Origin: Bacteroidota bacterium
Lineage (GTDB): Bacteria; Bacteroidota; Bacteroidia; Flavobacteriales; Weeksellaceae
Direction of reading: 5' to 3'
Length of the DNA stretch: 39,341 nt
Assembly (NCBI GenBank): GCA_023457935.1
Contig: JAEXBA010000089.1
Location: 1-39,341 of the forward strand
This document shows positions 30,193 through 39,317 of the stretch, one piece after another (position 1 is the first letter of the stretch; each line of letters begins with the position of its first letter). The position numbers were made by a program, and so were the translations under genes. A model generated the notes under the pieces. That model was not told the origin of the DNA, did no database searches, and saw only the letters and a program-made list of their open reading frames with translations.

Positions 30193-31242
30193 ATGACTTT
30201 TCATGCTATCGGCCTGATGTCCGGAACCAGTCTGGACGGACTCGACATCTGTTATGCTTTTTTTGAGCGAAACCAAAATGCGCATTGGAACTACAGAATT
30301 ATTCATGCTGAAACAGTATCCTATCCAACAGCATGGGAAAGAAGACTGAAGAAGAGCATACTTCTGAAAGCAGAAGATCTTTATCAGCTTAATTCTGATT
30401 ACGGTTTCTATCTGGGTGAAAAAACAAAGGATTTCATCAGGAAACATTCCATTGAAAAAACCGACGTCATAGGATCGCACGGACATACTGTTTTTCATCA
30501 GCCCCAGAAAAAATACACGGTACAGATTGGCGACGGAAGAGCAATAAGATTGCTTACTGATATTCCCGTGATTTACGATTTCAGGAGTCAGGATGTTCTC
30601 ATGGGCGGAAACGGAGCTCCTTTGGTTCCTGCTGGAGACCGCCTTCTTTTCGGTGAATACGATGCCTGTCTCAATTTAGGTGGATTTTCAAATATTTCCT
30701 TTGAACATGAGGGAAAACGTATTGCCTTTGATATTTCACCGGTGAATACCGTTCTGAATTTCTTTGCGCAGAAGAAGAAAGTAAAGTATGATGAAAACGG
30801 GAATCTTGCTAAAAGCGGAACAATCAATTCGGCTGTTCTGAAGAAACTGAATGCTCTGAAGTTTTACAGACAAAAACCACCAAAATCCCTTGGTATTGAA
30901 TGGGTAAACAGAGAAATTTTTCCGCTGCTGAAGAAACTGACTACCGAAGATGCACTTGCCACATTTACAGAACATTCAGCAGAACAGATTTCGACGGTTT
31001 TCGAAAATTACGGACTCAACAACATACTGATTACCGGCGGCGGCGCTTACAATAAATATCTGATTGAAAGAATCAGGGAAAAGTCTTCAACCTCACTGAT
31101 TATTCCTGAAAAAGAGACGGTAGATTTTAAAGAAGCGTTGATATTTGCCTTTATGGCTGTCCTGAAAATCAACGGCGAAAACAACGTTCTCAGTTCCGCA
31201 ACCGGAAGTACAAAAGACCATTGCACAGGTTTACAGGCATAA
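30193..31242 (+). CDS. anmK: Anhydro-N-acetylmuramic acid kinase
   Basis: A 349-aa enzyme that phosphorylates and opens 1,6-anhydroMurNAc from recycled peptidoglycan. The N-terminus MTFHAIGLMSGTSLDGLD carries the family motif GLMSGTSLDG. GSHGHTVFHQP, QIGDGRAI, and LNLGGFSNISF follow in order, and ITGGGAYNKYLIERI is the C-terminal ASKHA motif. The length and order are normal for AnmK. A MurNAc-6-P etherase is not in the window. A bidirectional hairpin terminator overlaps the following gap. Confidence 0.95.
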   Translation: MTFHAIGLMSGTSLDGLDICYAFFERNQNAHWNYRIIHAETVSYPTAWERRLKKSILLKAEDLYQLNSDYGFYLGEKTKDFIRKHSIEKTDVIGSHGHTVFHQPQKKYTVQIGDGRAIRLLTDIPVIYDFRSQDVLMGGNGAPLVPAGDRLLFGEYDACLNLGGFSNISFEHEGKRIAFDISPVNTVLNFFAQKKKVKYDENGNLAKSGTINSAVLKKLNALKFYRQKPPKSLGIEWVNREIFPLLKKLTTEDALATFTEHSAEQISTVFENYGLNNILITGGGAYNKYLIERIREKSSTSLIIPEKETVDFKEALIFAFMAVLKINGENNVLSSATGSTKDHCTGLQA

Positions 31243-31266
31243 AAAAACTCCCTGATTTAGGGAGTT
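31240..31266. terminator. Terminator between anmK and the SRPBCC gene
   Basis: A 7-bp stem AACTCCC/GGGAGTT (31246-31266). Seven T follow on the minus strand, and a weaker T-run on the plus strand, so it can serve both convergent genes. Confidence 0.85.
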
Positions 31267-31274
31267 GGGTATTT

Positions 31275-31667
31275 TTAAGCGTAAAGACTTTCAATCTTGT
31301 CTGTCAGAGCGTTCATGAAATTCTGAAGCGGCTTTTCCACCATCATTTTGATGAACGGATTGAACTTTCCTTCAAAAAACATCTGCGCTTCTGTCTGGTT
31401 TTCGCTTACTGCATTCAGGTGAGTCGCCAGTTCAAAGTCAAGGCTTGAACTTGCAGATCTCAGGACGGCTTTAGTATCTGAAATTTCACCGAGTTTCAGT
31501 GCAATTTCAGGCATTCCTTTCAGGGAAAATTTGAAACCGTCTGAAATAGACTCAAACTTCTGAAGGCCTTCCGGCATTAACTGCTCGTAATTCTTCGGAT
31601 CTTTCAGCAGATCTACAATTTCCGAAACAGGCTTATTTAAAACGATTTTTCTTCCTTCTAAGTTCAT
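31275..31667 (-). CDS. SRPBCC-family (START-like) protein
   Basis: A 130-aa soluble protein. It starts MNLEGRKIVLNKPVSEIVDLLKDPKNYEQLMP, the usual beginning of polyketide-cyclase/START-like domains (first strand, then helices alpha1-alpha2). The last helix is NPFIKMMVEKPLQNFMNALTDKIESLYA. The fold binds hydrophobic ligands, but the ligand is unknown. Divergent from the Nudix gene across 39 bp, so the two may share regulation. Confidence 0.82.
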   Translation of the reverse strand: MNLEGRKIVLNKPVSEIVDLLKDPKNYEQLMPEGLQKFESISDGFKFSLKGMPEIALKLGEISDTKAVLRSASSSLDFELATHLNAVSENQTEAQMFFEGKFNPFIKMMVEKPLQNFMNALTDKIESLYA

Positions 31668-31673
31668 TTTTTA

Positions 31674-31681
31674 TATTTTTG
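31674..31681 (+). promoter_or_regulatory. -7 box of the Nudix gene
   Basis: TATTTTTG matches TAnnTTTG, 25 bp before the ATG at 31707. Confidence 0.5.
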
Positions 31682-31706
31682 CAGTATTATTAATGATTTC
31701 GCACAA

Positions 31707-32312
31707 ATGTATAAAGTTTTTGTCAACGAAAAAAAATTATTACTCTCGAAATATCCGGAACGCATAGAAAAAAACCTGCGTTACGAAGGCTTTGCTACAT
31801 TGGAGATTGCGGTTGATCTTTTGCAGAATACATCCTGTCCCGAAATGAATGTTTACGGCGAAAACATTGAGGAATTATGGGAAGATTTCACCCATATGTT
31901 CAAAGTAATTGAGGCTGCAGGCGGAATCGTTTACAACAGAAACGGTGAGATTCTTTTCATAAGACGTCTCGGAAAATGGGACCTTCCGAAAGGTAAAATT
32001 GAAAAAGGCGAATCACTGGAACAGGCCGCACTCAGAGAAGTTGAAGAGGAAACCGATCTGAAGGAACTTGTTCTGGAAAGCTTCATTAACAATACTTTTC
32101 ATATTTATACTGAACGAAACGGCACACGCGTTCTGAAGACCACTTACTGGTTCAAAATGCTGTATGTGGGTGAAGGCGATGCCAAACCGCAGACTGAGGA
32201 AGGCATTACGGAAGTTTCCTGGAAGAACGACGATCAGATCAGAAACGAAGTTTTTCCGTCAACCTTCAGAAATATCCAGCTGATTCTAAACGAAGTCTGG
32301 GAAAAAGATTAA
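31707..32312 (+). CDS. Nudix hydrolase
   Basis: A 201-aa hydrolase. An N-terminal region of about 70 residues (MYKVFVNEKKLLL...) precedes the Nudix domain (about 70-195), which begins AAGGIVYNRNGEILFIRR. The Nudix box GKIEKGESLEQAALREVEEETDL follows the consensus GX5EX7REUXEEXGU except that the final Gly is replaced by Asp (TD instead of TG). Catalytic Glu residues are intact. The substrate is unknown. The stop overlaps the murF stop tail-to-tail by 4 bp. Confidence 0.93.
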   Translation: MYKVFVNEKKLLLSKYPERIEKNLRYEGFATLEIAVDLLQNTSCPEMNVYGENIEELWEDFTHMFKVIEAAGGIVYNRNGEILFIRRLGKWDLPKGKIEKGESLEQAALREVEEETDLKELVLESFINNTFHIYTERNGTRVLKTTYWFKMLYVGEGDAKPQTEEGITEVSWKNDDQIRNEVFPSTFRNIQLILNEVWEKD

Positions 32313-33580
32313 ATCAGGTCTATTATCTTTTCGAGCGCAATCCCGCGTGAGGCTTTCAGAAGTATATTCTGAGCGCTTAGTTTCTCATTTTTAAGATATT
32401 CCGACAACTCATCAGCGCTTTCAAAAGCCAGTTCGGAAATGCCTGTATTTCTAAAATGCTTACCAACCGTAATCACCTGATCAAATCCAAGTGTTTTGGC
32501 TAAATTAAGCAACTCTGCGTGCTCTTTCGCGCTTTCCTCGCCCAATTCCAGCATATCACCAATAATGATGGTTTTTGAGCCCTGAAATTTGCTGAAATTC
32601 TTCAGCGATTCCATCATGCTGCTCGGATTGGCATTATACGTGTCCAGAACCAGTGTCTTGCCGTTCTTCTGCATAATCTGGGAGCGCATGTTGGTTGGCG
32701 TATAGTTTTCGATAGCGTTCTTAATCTGGTTGAAACCGATTCCAAAATGAAGACCAAGACTGGCCGCCGCACAAAGATTGGTGAAATTATAGTTGCCGGT
32801 AAGCTTCGACTGTGCTTTTTCTCCTTTATAACTTAGTCCGACAAAATTATCTGCTGAAAATTCTTCAAAAAAATAATCAGAATCCGGAGTTCCGAAAGTA
32901 ATAGTTTTGCTGTAATGATCTGTTTTTTCTTTTTGAATACCATCTGCTTTATTCACCAGAACGGTTTGATGACTGCTGATCAGATAGTCGTACAGTTCCG
33001 ATTTCCCCTTGATCACCCCTTCAAATCCACCGAATCCTTCCAGATGCGCCTTTCCGAAGTTGGTAATATAACCGTAGCCGGGTTTTGCGATGCCGCAGAG
33101 CAGTTCAATTTCTTTCTGATGGTTTGCTCCCATTTCCACAACGGCCATTTCGTGTTCAGGTTTTATTGAAAGCAGCGTCAGCGGAACACCGATATGGTTA
33201 TTGAGGTTGCCGTAGGTGTACTGAACGCTGTATTTTTCGGAAAGCACTGCATGAATCAGTTCTTTTGTAGTTGTTTTACCATTACTGCCTGTAAGACCGA
33301 TAACCGGAATATTCAACTGATCACGGTGATACTGCGCCAGTTCCTGCAGATAAAGAAGCGTTGAAGGAACAAAAAAGATGTTCCGGTTGACATTTTCGTA
33401 CTCTTTCTGTTCTACAATCACCGCGAGCGCGCCGTCGTCAACAGCTTTTTTAGCCAGGGTGGCAGCGTTGAAATTTTCACCGGAAAAAGCAAAGAAAATA
33501 TCGGCCTTTCCCACTTTTCTGCTGTCGATGGTCACCCTGTTGGCAGCCTTGAAAATACTGTAAAACTGTTCTGCATTCAT
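32309..33580 (-). CDS. murF: UDP-N-acetylmuramoyl-tripeptide--D-alanyl-D-alanine ligase
   Basis: A 423-aa Mur ligase adding D-Ala-D-Ala to the UDP-MurNAc-tripeptide. The start is placed at ATG 33580 (MNAEQFYSIFKAANRVTIDSRKV) because it gives the MurF N-domain with TIDSRKV and the expected length; the longer frame (33682) overlaps the terminator of gldJ. The ATP motif GLTGSNGKTTTKEL and the central-domain motif VVEMGANHQKEI are clear. The C-terminal domain has DTYNANPSSMMESLK and GDMLELG. It is downstream of gldJ, with a -7 box directly before the ATG. Confidence 0.95.
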   Translation of the reverse strand: MNAEQFYSIFKAANRVTIDSRKVGKADIFFAFSGENFNAATLAKKAVDDGALAVIVEQKEYENVNRNIFFVPSTLLYLQELAQYHRDQLNIPVIGLTGSNGKTTTKELIHAVLSEKYSVQYTYGNLNNHIGVPLTLLSIKPEHEMAVVEMGANHQKEIELLCGIAKPGYGYITNFGKAHLEGFGGFEGVIKGKSELYDYLISSHQTVLVNKADGIQKEKTDHYSKTITFGTPDSDYFFEEFSADNFVGLSYKGEKAQSKLTGNYNFTNLCAAASLGLHFGIGFNQIKNAIENYTPTNMRSQIMQKNGKTLVLDTYNANPSSMMESLKNFSKFQGSKTIIIGDMLELGEESAKEHAELLNLAKTLGFDQVITVGKHFRNTGISELAFESADELSEYLKNEKLSAQNILLKASRGIALEKIIDLI

Positions 33581-33585
33581 GGTGT

Positions 33586-33593
33586 CAAAAATA
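33586..33593 (-). promoter_or_regulatory. -7 box directly before murF
   Basis: Minus-strand TATTTTTG lies in the T-rich tail of the gldJ terminator and ends 5 nt (ACACC) before the murF ATG, so the transcript would be leaderless. Confidence 0.45.
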
Positions 33594-33621
33594 AAAAAAA
33601 TCCTTCCGTAATTTGGAAGGA
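33590..33621 (-). terminator. Terminator of gldJ
   Basis: Perfect stem TCCTTCC/GGAAGGA (33601-33607 and 33615-33621), extended by A-T pairs, followed by a T8 run on the minus strand. Confidence 0.9.
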
Positions 33622-33644
33622 TTTGTAGATATATTTCAGAAAAA

Positions 33645-35252
33645 TTATCTTCTTGTTCTGTTTTTTCCGTTGTCGCTTGCATCCTGCGCTACACGGAAAC
33701 CAACCCAGCCATAAGCTTTAGTCTGGTCTTTGTATCTTCTCTGTCCCGGATCAAGCCAGTAAGCTGTATCCTGCCAAGAACCACCTTTTACTACTCTGAT
33801 TTCGTTAGTGATTGCTGAAGTTCTTCTGTTGGTATCTCTTTCAAGGATTACTTTACCGTCAGCATTTACGAAGAAGTTCTTTCTTGGTGCGTTATACATG
33901 TTGTAACCGGAAGAAGAGCTGTCTGCCTCGCCTCTGAAGTCCAGTGAAGACTGTCTGTCACCATCTCTGAAGTTACTGTAGTTGGCAACTGTTTCTCTTT
34001 CGAACTGTCCCGGAAGACCTTTATAAATCAGTCTGCCGTCTGAAAGTGTATCAAACTTCACATCTCCATCTTCAATTCTCTTATAAGAACCGTCTCCGTT
34101 TCTTACGATCGTCTGAGGAGCGTTTCCTCTGTAATAGTTGAAGTCAGAATATTCACTGTCGATAATCGGTCTGTATACGTCAGCAACCCACTCGGATACG
34201 TTTCCGTACATACCGTAGATACCAAGATCGTTGGAAGGATACTGTTTTACATCTGAAGTTGTTGCAGAACCGTCATTTTTCCATCCTGCCACACCAGAGT
34301 AGTCACCCTGTCCGTATTTGAAGTTTTCAAGGAATACACCTTCATTTCTACCTTTCCGTCCTCTAAGTTCTTCAATTTTAGGATCTTTGCCAAGATAGTT
34401 GTTGTACTGTCTGTTTTTCTCCATTCCCAAAGCTGCAAATTCCCATTCAACTTCAGTTGGAAGTCTGAATTTCTGAACCATTGCTGCATTCGGAGCACCG
34501 TTTGCGGCGATAATTCTTTGGTTGGCAGATTTCATTCCTGTTTTGGAACGCATTCTCTGGTCGTTGATATATGCTTTTATTTCAGGATCGTTTGCTTTGA
34601 ATTTATCCATGTTGAACGCTGTACCACCCTGATTATTGGATTCGTTGATGTAAAAATCCTTAGAAATGATACCTGCATCCATCAATGATTTTTCATTGGC
34701 TCTGTCTGTCAGCCATTCGCAATATTTATTAGCCTGCAGCCAGCTTACTCCCACTACCGGATAGTAGTCGTATTCCGGAGATCTGAAGTAAGTTTCAGAA
34801 AAGTCGTTACGAGATAGTTGGTTGTCCCAAAGCAAAGTATCCGGTAAAGCACCGTTATAGATTTCGCGGTAAGTAGGATCCTGCGGTGGGAACACATACT
34901 TCAACCATGTAAGGTATTCGCGGTACTCGTAGTTGGTAATCTCGGTTTCACCAATATAGAAAGAGCTAACCTGCATTCTGCGCGGAGAGTTATTCCAATC
35001 GTGCATTACATCGTCTTTCACCAATCCCATAGTAAAAGTACCACCTTCCACATACACCATTCCTGGCCATCCTTTCATTTTCTGCTGCTTGCCTGAAAAG
35101 AACCAACCTTTGGAATCGTTTGGTTTCCAGCCAGTTTTACTAACGAAACCTTTCGTTCCGCCGCCTTTACTTGTCCCGGAACCACCGCCACAACTGGTGA
35201 GTACTAGTGCAGAACTTGCTGCTATTAATGAAAACAACTTTAGTTTTTTCAT
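33645..35252 (-). CDS. gldJ: Gliding motility/type IX secretion lipoprotein GldJ
   Basis: A 535-aa protein of the outer-membrane periplasmic side. The start is set at ATG 35252 (MKKLKLFSLIAASSALVLTSC), which gives a clean lipobox LTSC; the frame opens further upstream to 35273. A glycine-rich linker precedes a formylglycine-generating-enzyme-like (SUMF1/FGE) domain: YVEGGTFTMG, YIGETEITNYEYREY, YPVVGVSWLQANKYCEWL, RLPTEVEWEFAAL, NVSEWVADVY and VVKGGSWQD...GWVGFRVA. This arrangement is that of GldJ (and its relative GldK), needed for type IX secretion and gliding. It is divergent from porU, as in F. johnsoniae-type gene clusters. A terminator and murF follow. Confidence 0.93.
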   Translation of the reverse strand: MKKLKLFSLIAASSALVLTSCGGGSGTSKGGGTKGFVSKTGWKPNDSKGWFFSGKQQKMKGWPGMVYVEGGTFTMGLVKDDVMHDWNNSPRRMQVSSFYIGETEITNYEYREYLTWLKYVFPPQDPTYREIYNGALPDTLLWDNQLSRNDFSETYFRSPEYDYYPVVGVSWLQANKYCEWLTDRANEKSLMDAGIISKDFYINESNNQGGTAFNMDKFKANDPEIKAYINDQRMRSKTGMKSANQRIIAANGAPNAAMVQKFRLPTEVEWEFAALGMEKNRQYNNYLGKDPKIEELRGRKGRNEGVFLENFKYGQGDYSGVAGWKNDGSATTSDVKQYPSNDLGIYGMYGNVSEWVADVYRPIIDSEYSDFNYYRGNAPQTIVRNGDGSYKRIEDGDVKFDTLSDGRLIYKGLPGQFERETVANYSNFRDGDRQSSLDFRGEADSSSSGYNMYNAPRKNFFVNADGKVILERDTNRRTSAITNEIRVVKGGSWQDTAYWLDPGQRRYKDQTKAYGWVGFRVAQDASDNGKNRTRR

Positions 35253-35277
35253 AGTCGGTATAAATATTTTCACTGTA

Positions 35278-35308
35278 CAAAGAAATAATAATTTTTGTAA
35301 TTAATCAA
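35278..35308 (-). promoter_or_regulatory. Probable promoter of gldJ
   Basis: Minus-strand TTG (35308-35306), 20-bp spacer, then TTTCTTTG (35285-35278), one mismatch from TAnnTTTG. The start would be about 20 nt before the gldJ ATG. Confidence 0.45.
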
Positions 35309-35410
35309 GTAAAGTTTTGAATTTTTTTGAAAACGTAATCAAATTAATTTTATTGTATCACATAATTTTTTCTAAAAAATCGTTTATTTTGTATTCGGAA
35401 TAACTTTTCT

Positions 35411-38400
35411 ATGCAAAAAATGAAACGCACCCTACCGATAATCGTTCTGATATTACTTTCCCTGCCCTTTTACGGCCAAAAAATAACGGTTAACTGGGAA
35501 TCCGGCAAGATCCGCGACTTTGGTGAAAACAAGGTTATGTTACCGAGTTTTACCAATGAAGGGTTTTCCTTCGACCAGAATAACATCTTTATCACTGTAA
35601 ATCAGGATGCCGGTGAACGGGATTTTGATGTCACCAACTTCGCATGGGAAAACGTTTCGGCGAAAGAACTGTACAGTCTTAACGAACACATTCTGCCGGG
35701 CAGCAATATTGCAGCTGTAAGTTACTATATAAATAAAGGTGTACGGAAAGCAAGCGTTTATGTTGCCCTTTTCAAGAAAGAGAACGGAACTGTAAAGAGA
35801 CTTTCATCATTTGATATTGTGGCCGGGAAACCTAAACTGCTGAATAATCAGTCTAAAATAGGTAGTGCCGTTAATCCGCTCGCCAGCGGAACTTTCTATA
35901 AGATTAAAGTAGACAAGTCCGGAATCTTTAAAATTACGTCTGAGTTTCTTCAGAGCAACGGCATTAATCCCACAACAGTCAATCCGAAAAACTTCCGGAT
36001 TTATGGAAACGGCGGTGTGATGCTGCCTGAATTCAATCAGGATGCCCGATACAGCGCACTTCAGGAAAACGCCATTCAGGTAATCGGTGAAGACGACGGA
36101 ACATGGGACAGCGGCGATTACGCCCTTTTTTATGCGCAAGGTCCGAACGGTTACAATCTTTATGACCATTCAAACGGTAACGGAATCAAAAGAACCGAAA
36201 CCAGAACCGACCGCGCCAACCATCTGAAGAATATTTATGATGATTTCTCCTATTATTTCATCAACTTCGACAAAGGTCTGGGAAAACGGGTTCAGACTGT
36301 TGATGCCGCTCTTCCTGCAACCCTGATTAACCGCTACGATGATTATCAGTTTATTAATAATGACGAAAAAAACCTTCTGAAACTGGGAAGAATCTGGGTG
36401 GAAGACCAAAGTTTTGTGGCAGCAAAAGCCCTTTCATTCACAACCAAAACACCGGTACAAAGCGGTGATCCCGTGAAATTCAGAGCGCAGGTGGTAGGTT
36501 ACCAGTCGCAGCAGAACAGCATTAGTTTCAATATTAACGGACAGAATACAGTAACGCAGGCCATTCCGATGACGAATCCGCCTTCATTCTCAGATTTTTT
36601 TCCTTTAAGATATGTAGGGACGGCAACCAATATTACCGGCACCAACATTACAATCAATGTTACGCCGAACATTTCCACCAATCCAAACGGAGTATTTCAT
36701 CTGGATTATGCTGAAGTTCAGTATAAAGAAAACCTGACATTCAACGGATCGCAGATGAATTTCCGTGATTTCTCCCTAAACAGCGGAACCGGACAGCTCT
36801 ATGGCTTTTCAATGTCGAATGCAGCAGGCGTTGAGCAGATTTGGGATGTTACGGATATCACCAATGCCAACCAAAGAGTGAACAAAGCTTCTGGCGGAAC
36901 TTTTAATTTCGGTTATCTGGCAGACAACCAGAATTTCAATAATGAATTCGTGGCTTTCAGAGCTGAAGCCGCATATCTGCCGTCTTTTGTCGGTAAGATA
37001 GATCCTCAGAATCTTATGGGTCTTCAGAACATTGACTATCTGATTATCACTTCCCCGGAAATGATGAGCCAGGCACAGCGGATTGCAGCACATCATCAGT
37101 CGAAATCCAACCTGAATCCGACTGTTGTTGATGTAAACAAAATATACAACGAATTCAGCAGCGGCGGACAGGATCTTACGGCAATCCGCGATTTCATCAC
37201 TTATCTCAACAGACCTGCGGGCGCACTGAAGTATGTTTTCCTTCTAGGAGACACCACCTACGATTTCAAGAACAGAACCCCGAACAATTTCAACATTGTC
37301 CCTGGTTACCAAAGCGAGGAAAGCAGCAATTACGTTAATTCCTTTGTTACGGACGATTATATTGTGATGACGGCACCACAGGCAAGTCCGTTTATGCCGA
37401 GCAATCTTCCGAACATTCCTGTAGGCCGTATTCCGGCAGCAAATGTTTCGGAAGCCAAAAATATGGTGGATAAGACCCTGGCTTACTATAATAATCTGCC
37501 GGGACAGTCTTCACCATTTGGAGTATGGAGAATGAAAATGGATTTTGTTGCAGATGACGATAACGATGGCGGCACACCATTTCATAATATAATGAATGAT
37601 GCACTTGAACAGACTTTCGAAGGCACAACCGACAAACCGGAATACAATATCCGCAAACTTTATCTGGATGCTTTTCCTGCGCAGAGTTCTGCCGGCGGAC
37701 AGCGTTTTCCGCAGGTAAATGCCGGAATTGTGAATGCCATTGGCAACAGTCTTTATCTGTTCTATTTCGGGCACGGCGGTATTAACGGTTGGGCGCAGGA
37801 AAGAGTTTTAACCGTTTCCGAAGTTCAGGGAGCCAATAATTTCAACCAGATTTACAGCAGATTTCCGCTGGTTTCAACCATTACCTGTGAGTTTACCCTT
37901 TGGGATGAGCCCAATACCAATTCTGTAGGCGAACAGTTCATTAAACATACGGAAGGCGGTGCAACCACCATGATTACGTCCAGCCGCGCCATTGATGTAG
38001 GTTACGGTATTAATTTTACAACCGAACTTACCTCAACCTTATTTGATCTTAACGCAGACGATTTTCTGAAACTCGGAGACGCCCATTTACTTGCCAAAAC
38101 CAACTTCGGTCCTAACTCCAATCACCTGAAAGTAAACTTCCTTGGAGATCCGGCAATGAAACTGAGCAGACCGGCCAGAAACCTGATCATTGACAACGTT
38201 GAAACACCTGTTCCCGGGCTTATAAGAGCACTGGATTTTGTGAAGATTACAGGGCATATCACCAATCCGAACGGAACAGTGAATACCTCTTTTAACGGAA
38301 AGGTAGCCATAAACATTTATGACAAAAGACTTAATAAACAGACACTGAACAACGACGGCGGACTTACACCGGTACTCCAGTACACAGAAGAAGGAAGCCC

Positions 38401-39304
38401 AATTGTAAAAGCATCCGGCGATGCTGTAAACGGCGTGTTCGAAGTGGAATTCTACGTTCCGAACGACATTAATTACACAGTTGGAACGGGAAGAATATTG
38501 GCTTACGCAGACAACAAGCAGTATGATGTTTTCAACAACCAGCCGCAACAGATTGGTGATATTAACCCGAACGGAATCGATGATAATGAACCGCCAAAAG
38601 TCCGGCTGTATATGAACAACACCAATTTTGCCGATGGCGGCATCACCAATCAGAATCCAATGCTGCTTGCTTGTATTACAGATGATACAGGAATCAATGC
38701 AACCGGTTCCGGCGTTGGACATGACATTACTGTTTACCTTGACGGACAGATCATCAATACCATCGTTCTGAACGATTTCTATACACCGGGCGACGGTAAC
38801 GGCTGCAGCAATCCTGCTTTGAAAGATTATCAGAAGGGATTTGTTACCTATCCGTTCAGAAATCTTGCGCCGGGCGAACATACCCTTACATTTAAAGTTT
38901 GGGATATTAATAATAATTCAACAACCGCTACGTTACGTTTTATAGTTAAGGATGAAAGCAACCAGCATCTCATCGTAAACCGTCTGCTGAACTGGCCAAA
39001 TCCTTTTACCGACAGAACCTACATTCAGTTTGAACACAACTGCGACGACATTCTGGATGTAAATGTTCAGATCTATACCATCACTGGAAAGCTGGTACGC
39101 ACTTTTTCACAGTCGGTTACCGGTGAGCCGTTTTTTGAAGGTTACCGCACACCAAGGCAGGCGATAATGTGGGACGGAAAAGATGATTTCGGCGACACTG
39201 TAGGAAAAGGAACGTACATCTTTAAGATTTTTGCAAGAAGCCAGAATCAGGACAAATGCAAAGGCAGCGCTACGGCGGTAGAAAAGATGGTGATATTAAA
39301 ATAA
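35411..39304 (+). CDS. porU: Type IX secretion system sortase PorU
   Basis: A 1297-aa gingipain-like (peptidase C25 family) protein that removes the C-terminal sorting domain of type IX cargo at the outer membrane. MKRTLPIIVLILLSLPFYGQ is the signal peptide; the start may be 35411 or the next ATG at 35420. The C25 domain contains LLGDTTYDF, the catalytic His788 in YFGHGGINGW and Cys826 in TITCEFTLWDEP. The C-terminal part has an FlgD-like Ig domain, LNWPNPFTDRTYIQFEH, ending in WDGKDDFGDTVGKGTYIFKIFAR, which in PorU anchors it to PorV. Divergent from gldJ over 158 bp, with a probable porV start just downstream. Confidence 0.96.
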   Translation: MQKMKRTLPIIVLILLSLPFYGQKITVNWESGKIRDFGENKVMLPSFTNEGFSFDQNNIFITVNQDAGERDFDVTNFAWENVSAKELYSLNEHILPGSNIAAVSYYINKGVRKASVYVALFKKENGTVKRLSSFDIVAGKPKLLNNQSKIGSAVNPLASGTFYKIKVDKSGIFKITSEFLQSNGINPTTVNPKNFRIYGNGGVMLPEFNQDARYSALQENAIQVIGEDDGTWDSGDYALFYAQGPNGYNLYDHSNGNGIKRTETRTDRANHLKNIYDDFSYYFINFDKGLGKRVQTVDAALPATLINRYDDYQFINNDEKNLLKLGRIWVEDQSFVAAKALSFTTKTPVQSGDPVKFRAQVVGYQSQQNSISFNINGQNTVTQAIPMTNPPSFSDFFPLRYVGTATNITGTNITINVTPNISTNPNGVFHLDYAEVQYKENLTFNGSQMNFRDFSLNSGTGQLYGFSMSNAAGVEQIWDVTDITNANQRVNKASGGTFNFGYLADNQNFNNEFVAFRAEAAYLPSFVGKIDPQNLMGLQNIDYLIITSPEMMSQAQRIAAHHQSKSNLNPTVVDVNKIYNEFSSGGQDLTAIRDFITYLNRPAGALKYVFLLGDTTYDFKNRTPNNFNIVPGYQSEESSNYVNSFVTDDYIVMTAPQASPFMPSNLPNIPVGRIPAANVSEAKNMVDKTLAYYNNLPGQSSPFGVWRMKMDFVADDDNDGGTPFHNIMNDALEQTFEGTTDKPEYNIRKLYLDAFPAQSSAGGQRFPQVNAGIVNAIGNSLYLFYFGHGGINGWAQERVLTVSEVQGANNFNQIYSRFPLVSTITCEFTLWDEPNTNSVGEQFIKHTEGGATTMITSSRAIDVGYGINFTTELTSTLFDLNADDFLKLGDAHLLAKTNFGPNSNHLKVNFLGDPAMKLSRPARNLIIDNVETPVPGLIRALDFVKITGHITNPNGTVNTSFNGKVAINIYDKRLNKQTLNNDGGLTPVLQYTEEGSPIVKASGDAVNGVFEVEFYVPNDINYTVGTGRILAYADNKQYDVFNNQPQQIGDINPNGIDDNEPPKVRLYMNNTNFADGGITNQNPMLLACITDDTGINATGSGVGHDITVYLDGQIINTIVLNDFYTPGDGNGCSNPALKDYQKGFVTYPFRNLAPGEHTLTFKVWDINNNSTTATLRFIVKDESNQHLIVNRLLNWPNPFTDRTYIQFEHNCDDILDVNVQIYTITGKLVRTFSQSVTGEPFFEGYRTPRQAIMWDGKDDFGDTVGKGTYIFKIFARSQNQDKCKGSATAVEKMVILK

Positions 39305-39309
39305 TTATT

Positions 39310-39317
39310 TATATTTG
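39310..39317 (+). promoter_or_regulatory. -7 box before the presumed porV start
   Basis: TATATTTG matches TAnnTTTG. An ATG at 39338-39340 begins the next gene at the window edge; porV is the usual gene after porU, but only the first codon is visible. Confidence 0.4.

Noticed and set aside
33581..33682. Longer murF from 33682
   Set aside because: It runs through the gldJ terminator and end of gldJ; ATG 33580 gives a normal MurF.
38087..38881. 264-codon open frame on the minus strand inside porU
   Set aside because: Antisense shadow of porU, whose reading frame is intact across this span.
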